From: Echinicola vietnamensis DSM 17526
GTDB taxonomy: Bacteria > Bacteroidota > Bacteroidia > Cytophagales > Cyclobacteriaceae
DNA length: 64,000 nucleotides
Reading direction: 5' to 3'
Assembly (NCBI RefSeq): GCF_000325705.1
Contig: NC_019904.1
Coordinates: 3,164,001 to 3,228,000, forward strand
The notes below the pieces were generated by a model. The model ran no database searches. It was not told the DNA's origin and saw only the letters and a list, made by a program, of their open reading frames with translations. Shown one piece after another: positions 62,349 through 64,000 of the stretch (positions are counted from its first letter, which is position 1; every line of letters starts with the position of its first letter). A program made the position numbers and the translations under genes.

Positions 62349-62890
62349 TTGCGGACGAAAGAGAAGCCCGATCAGCAATGGTTGGGCTTTTTTCATGTAT
62401 ATGTTTTTTCTGGTCGTGGCATCCCTGAGTACAGCATCGAGATTGACAAGAATGTTCTAGGTCAAACGGATGCAAAGGAAAATAATGGACGTTTAGGTTT
62501 ATTTATGGATATAAATACAGATATTAATAATAATCCTGATGAAGCTGTGAATTATGAAATACAGAAGAGCGAGTTTTAAAAATTAGGTTACAAATGTGAT
62601 GCATTGGTAGTGAAAACAAAGACAGGGAAAGCAACCTACTACTCAGCTAGCGCCAAAGAGAACACCCTTTATTTCGATACCGATAGCGAACAGTATTTAA
62701 AATAACCGAAAGAAAGGATTTAAAGGGTGATGATGGAGAGGTTATAGGGAAAGAGGTCATATATGAGGTATATAGTGATTATGTCTACGATAGAAATGCA
62801 GGAAAATAAGTAGGTGTAGGAGAGAAGAGGACCTACACAGCAAGAAGAGTTAATAGTTTAGAGGAAGCATATCAATATTTAAATCAATAG
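62349..62890 (+). pseudogene. Decayed gene: two in-frame stops and a frameshift
   Basis: Continuous protein-like sequence is broken by TAA at 62577 (KSEF / KLGYKCDALVVKTKT), a frameshift near 62700 (EQYLK to ITERKDLKGDDG), and TAA at 62807 (DRNAGK / VGVGEKRTYTARR), ending with SLEEAYQYLNQ at 62890. It is not recognised by family. The damage suggests an inactive remnant in the island. Confidence 0.55.
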
Positions 62891-62934
62891 GTTAATGGAT
62901 TCTAAAAACTTTGTGACTGAATTGAGTAAAATAC

Positions 62935-63032
62935 GACACTATCCCAAAAAGGGTGTAAACTAAAATTTCAATTAATGGGACAGGTTTAGGTTAGCCTGCC
63001 CCTTTTTTCAAATATAAGCAGAAAACTATTAA
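62935..63032 (+). repeat. 98-bp direct repeat, copy 2
   Basis: Second copy, 96 of 98 bases identical to copy 1 at 60407-60504 and in the same orientation. It closes the island and lies 149 bases before the GH127-like gene. Confidence 0.9.
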
Positions 63033-63180
63033 AGATTTTTTTTCCGTCACTGTGGGGTTAATCCATTTTAATATGGTTGCTAAATCAAATTAGCTTCTGA
63101 TATTTTTTCGGGGTATAGCTTGATGTTGAGAATTTGATATGTAAATTGGGGCATTCAAGTAACAATCAACCCAATTCCCC

Positions 63181-64000
63181 ATGAACAATCGAAAAGTGTT
63201 ACTGATTTTTATTTGTGCCTTTCTGGTAGGAAATACCAAAAGTCAATTGTATGCACAAGGACATTCAGCCAGCAAGCCACTTTACCTTCAGAATAGGGCA
63301 CCTCTTGCGCCATCACCTTACCTGGAGCTTCCTTTGGGGAGCATATCTCCGAAGGGGTGGATAGAAGAGCAGTTGGTACGCATGAAAAATGGTCTCACGG
63401 GGAATTTGGATACTATTTATCCTGCTGTCATGGGGGAGCGGAATGGCTGGCTAGGTGGCGATGGGGATGGATGGGAGAGGGGGCCCTACTGGATTGATGG
63501 ACTTTTGCCGTTGGCTTATATCCTGAAAGATGAACAGCTGATCGCAAAAGTGCAGCCTTGGGTGGAGTGGACACTCCAAAATCAGGCAGATAGCGGCTAT
63601 ATTGGGCCAGTGCCTTTTGACGAACAGCCTGCCTATGAAGCGGGACTACAAAAGGGAATGAGAAAAGATTGGTGGCCAAAAATGGTCATGCTGAAGGTGC
63701 TCAAGCAATACTATGACGCTACTGGTGACCATAGGGTGATCGAGGTGCTCACCAATTATTTTAGGTTCCAATTAAAAGAGCTGCCCGATACTCCTTTGGA
63801 CCAATGGACTTTTTGGGCCAACCGTCGGGGTGGGGATAACCTGCAAGTGGTCTATTGGTTGTATAATATTACAGGGGATGAGTTTTTATTGGAACTGGGA
63901 GAGCTTATCGCGGAACAGACCTTCCCTTGGACAAATGTGTTCCTAAACAAGGAAAATAATGTGGATCCCCAGTCACCTTGGTATTTTTATCAGATGAAGC
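63181..64000 (+). CDS. GH127-like (DUF1680) beta-L-arabinofuranosidase, 3' end cut off
   Basis: The frame starts at ATG 63181 and is open to the window end (273 codons). A signal peptide (VLLIFICAFLVGNTKSQ) is followed by SPKGWIEEQLVRMKNGLTGNL and RNGWLGGDGDGWERGPYWI, which are N-terminal signatures of the DUF1680/GH127-type alpha/alpha-barrel. The catalytic Cys/Glu of the family lies beyond the window. Such enzymes remove beta-L-arabinofuranose. It may be the first gene of another carbohydrate locus. Confidence 0.8.
   Translation, partial: MNNRKVLLIFICAFLVGNTKSQLYAQGHSASKPLYLQNRAPLAPSPYLELPLGSISPKGWIEEQLVRMKNGLTGNLDTIYPAVMGERNGWLGGDGDGWERGPYWIDGLLPLAYILKDEQLIAKVQPWVEWTLQNQADSGYIGPVPFDEQPAYEAGLQKGMRKDWWPKMVMLKVLKQYYDATGDHRVIEVLTNYFRFQLKELPDTPLDQWTFWANRRGGDNLQVVYWLYNITGDEFLLELGELIAEQTFPWTNVFLNKENNVDPQSPWYFYQMK

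Overview
The window is typical of a Bacteroidota chromosome, most likely a marine or soil Cytophagales/Cyclobacteriaceae relative such as Echinicola (genus is an inference). The grounds are dense clusters of secreted glycoside hydrolases and esterases, many lipoproteins, 7TMR-DISM and LytTR regulators, DUF4270/DUF2141 families, and runs of overlapping genes. No rRNA, tRNA or CRISPR array was seen, and no complete insertion sequence.

Region 1 (1-27.3 kb) is one large hemicellulose locus on the + strand, interrupted by a single regulator on the - strand. It encodes GH95 (cut by the window start), a CE15 glucuronoyl esterase, GH43, a CE6-type acetylesterase, a double CE1 esterase, GH97, GH43-CBM6, GH43, an alpha/beta-hydrolase esterase, GH3-PA14, then (after the regulator) a GH10 xylanase lipoprotein, a GH43 lipoprotein, a GH115 alpha-glucuronidase and a SASA acetylesterase. 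Together they can cut a xylan backbone and remove arabinose, methyl-glucuronate, acetyl and feruloyl groups and terminal alpha-galactosyl/fucosyl or L-galactosyl units, which is the set expected for a heavily decorated (cereal-type) glucuronoarabinoxylan. No SusC/SusD pair lies in the window. The embedded regulator (16910-18814) is a 7TMR-DISM membrane receptor whose C-terminus is the zinc-ribbon/HTH part of an IS1595-type transposase without the nuclease. This is the most unusual item here.

Region 2 (27.3-37.7 kb) carries a DHFR-like reductase, an intradiol dioxygenase-like protein, DUF2141, an outer-membrane barrel, and a divergent operon-like set: DUF4270 lipoprotein, Kelch lipoprotein, LytS-type kinase and LytTR regulator. 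A catalase-peroxidase with a lipoprotein signal follows.

Region 3 (37.9-52.3 kb) has a GH43-like/GH2 pair, a SpoIIAA/STAS-like protein overlapping a histidine kinase, a very large PAS/GAF sensor lacking an ATPase domain, an amidohydrolase lipoprotein, a hotdog thioesterase and a PL1-type pectate lyase.

Region 4 (52.4-58.1 kb) looks like a metal (zinc) homeostasis island. COG0523 GTPase and MerC genes run divergently from an ABC ATPase, a His-rich permease and a DUF3299 protein, with two 17-bp palindromes (TGCAA-N5-TTGCA) between them. A sulfatase follows.

Region 5 (58.2-63.1 kb) is visibly A+T-richer. It has a Crp-like regulator, two VOC proteins and an SRPBCC protein, then a 2.5-kb island between two 98-bp direct repeats. 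The island holds two paralogous small membrane proteins, each overlapping the end of a toxin-like fragment, and a decayed gene. The window ends inside a GH127-like gene, probably the start of another carbohydrate locus.
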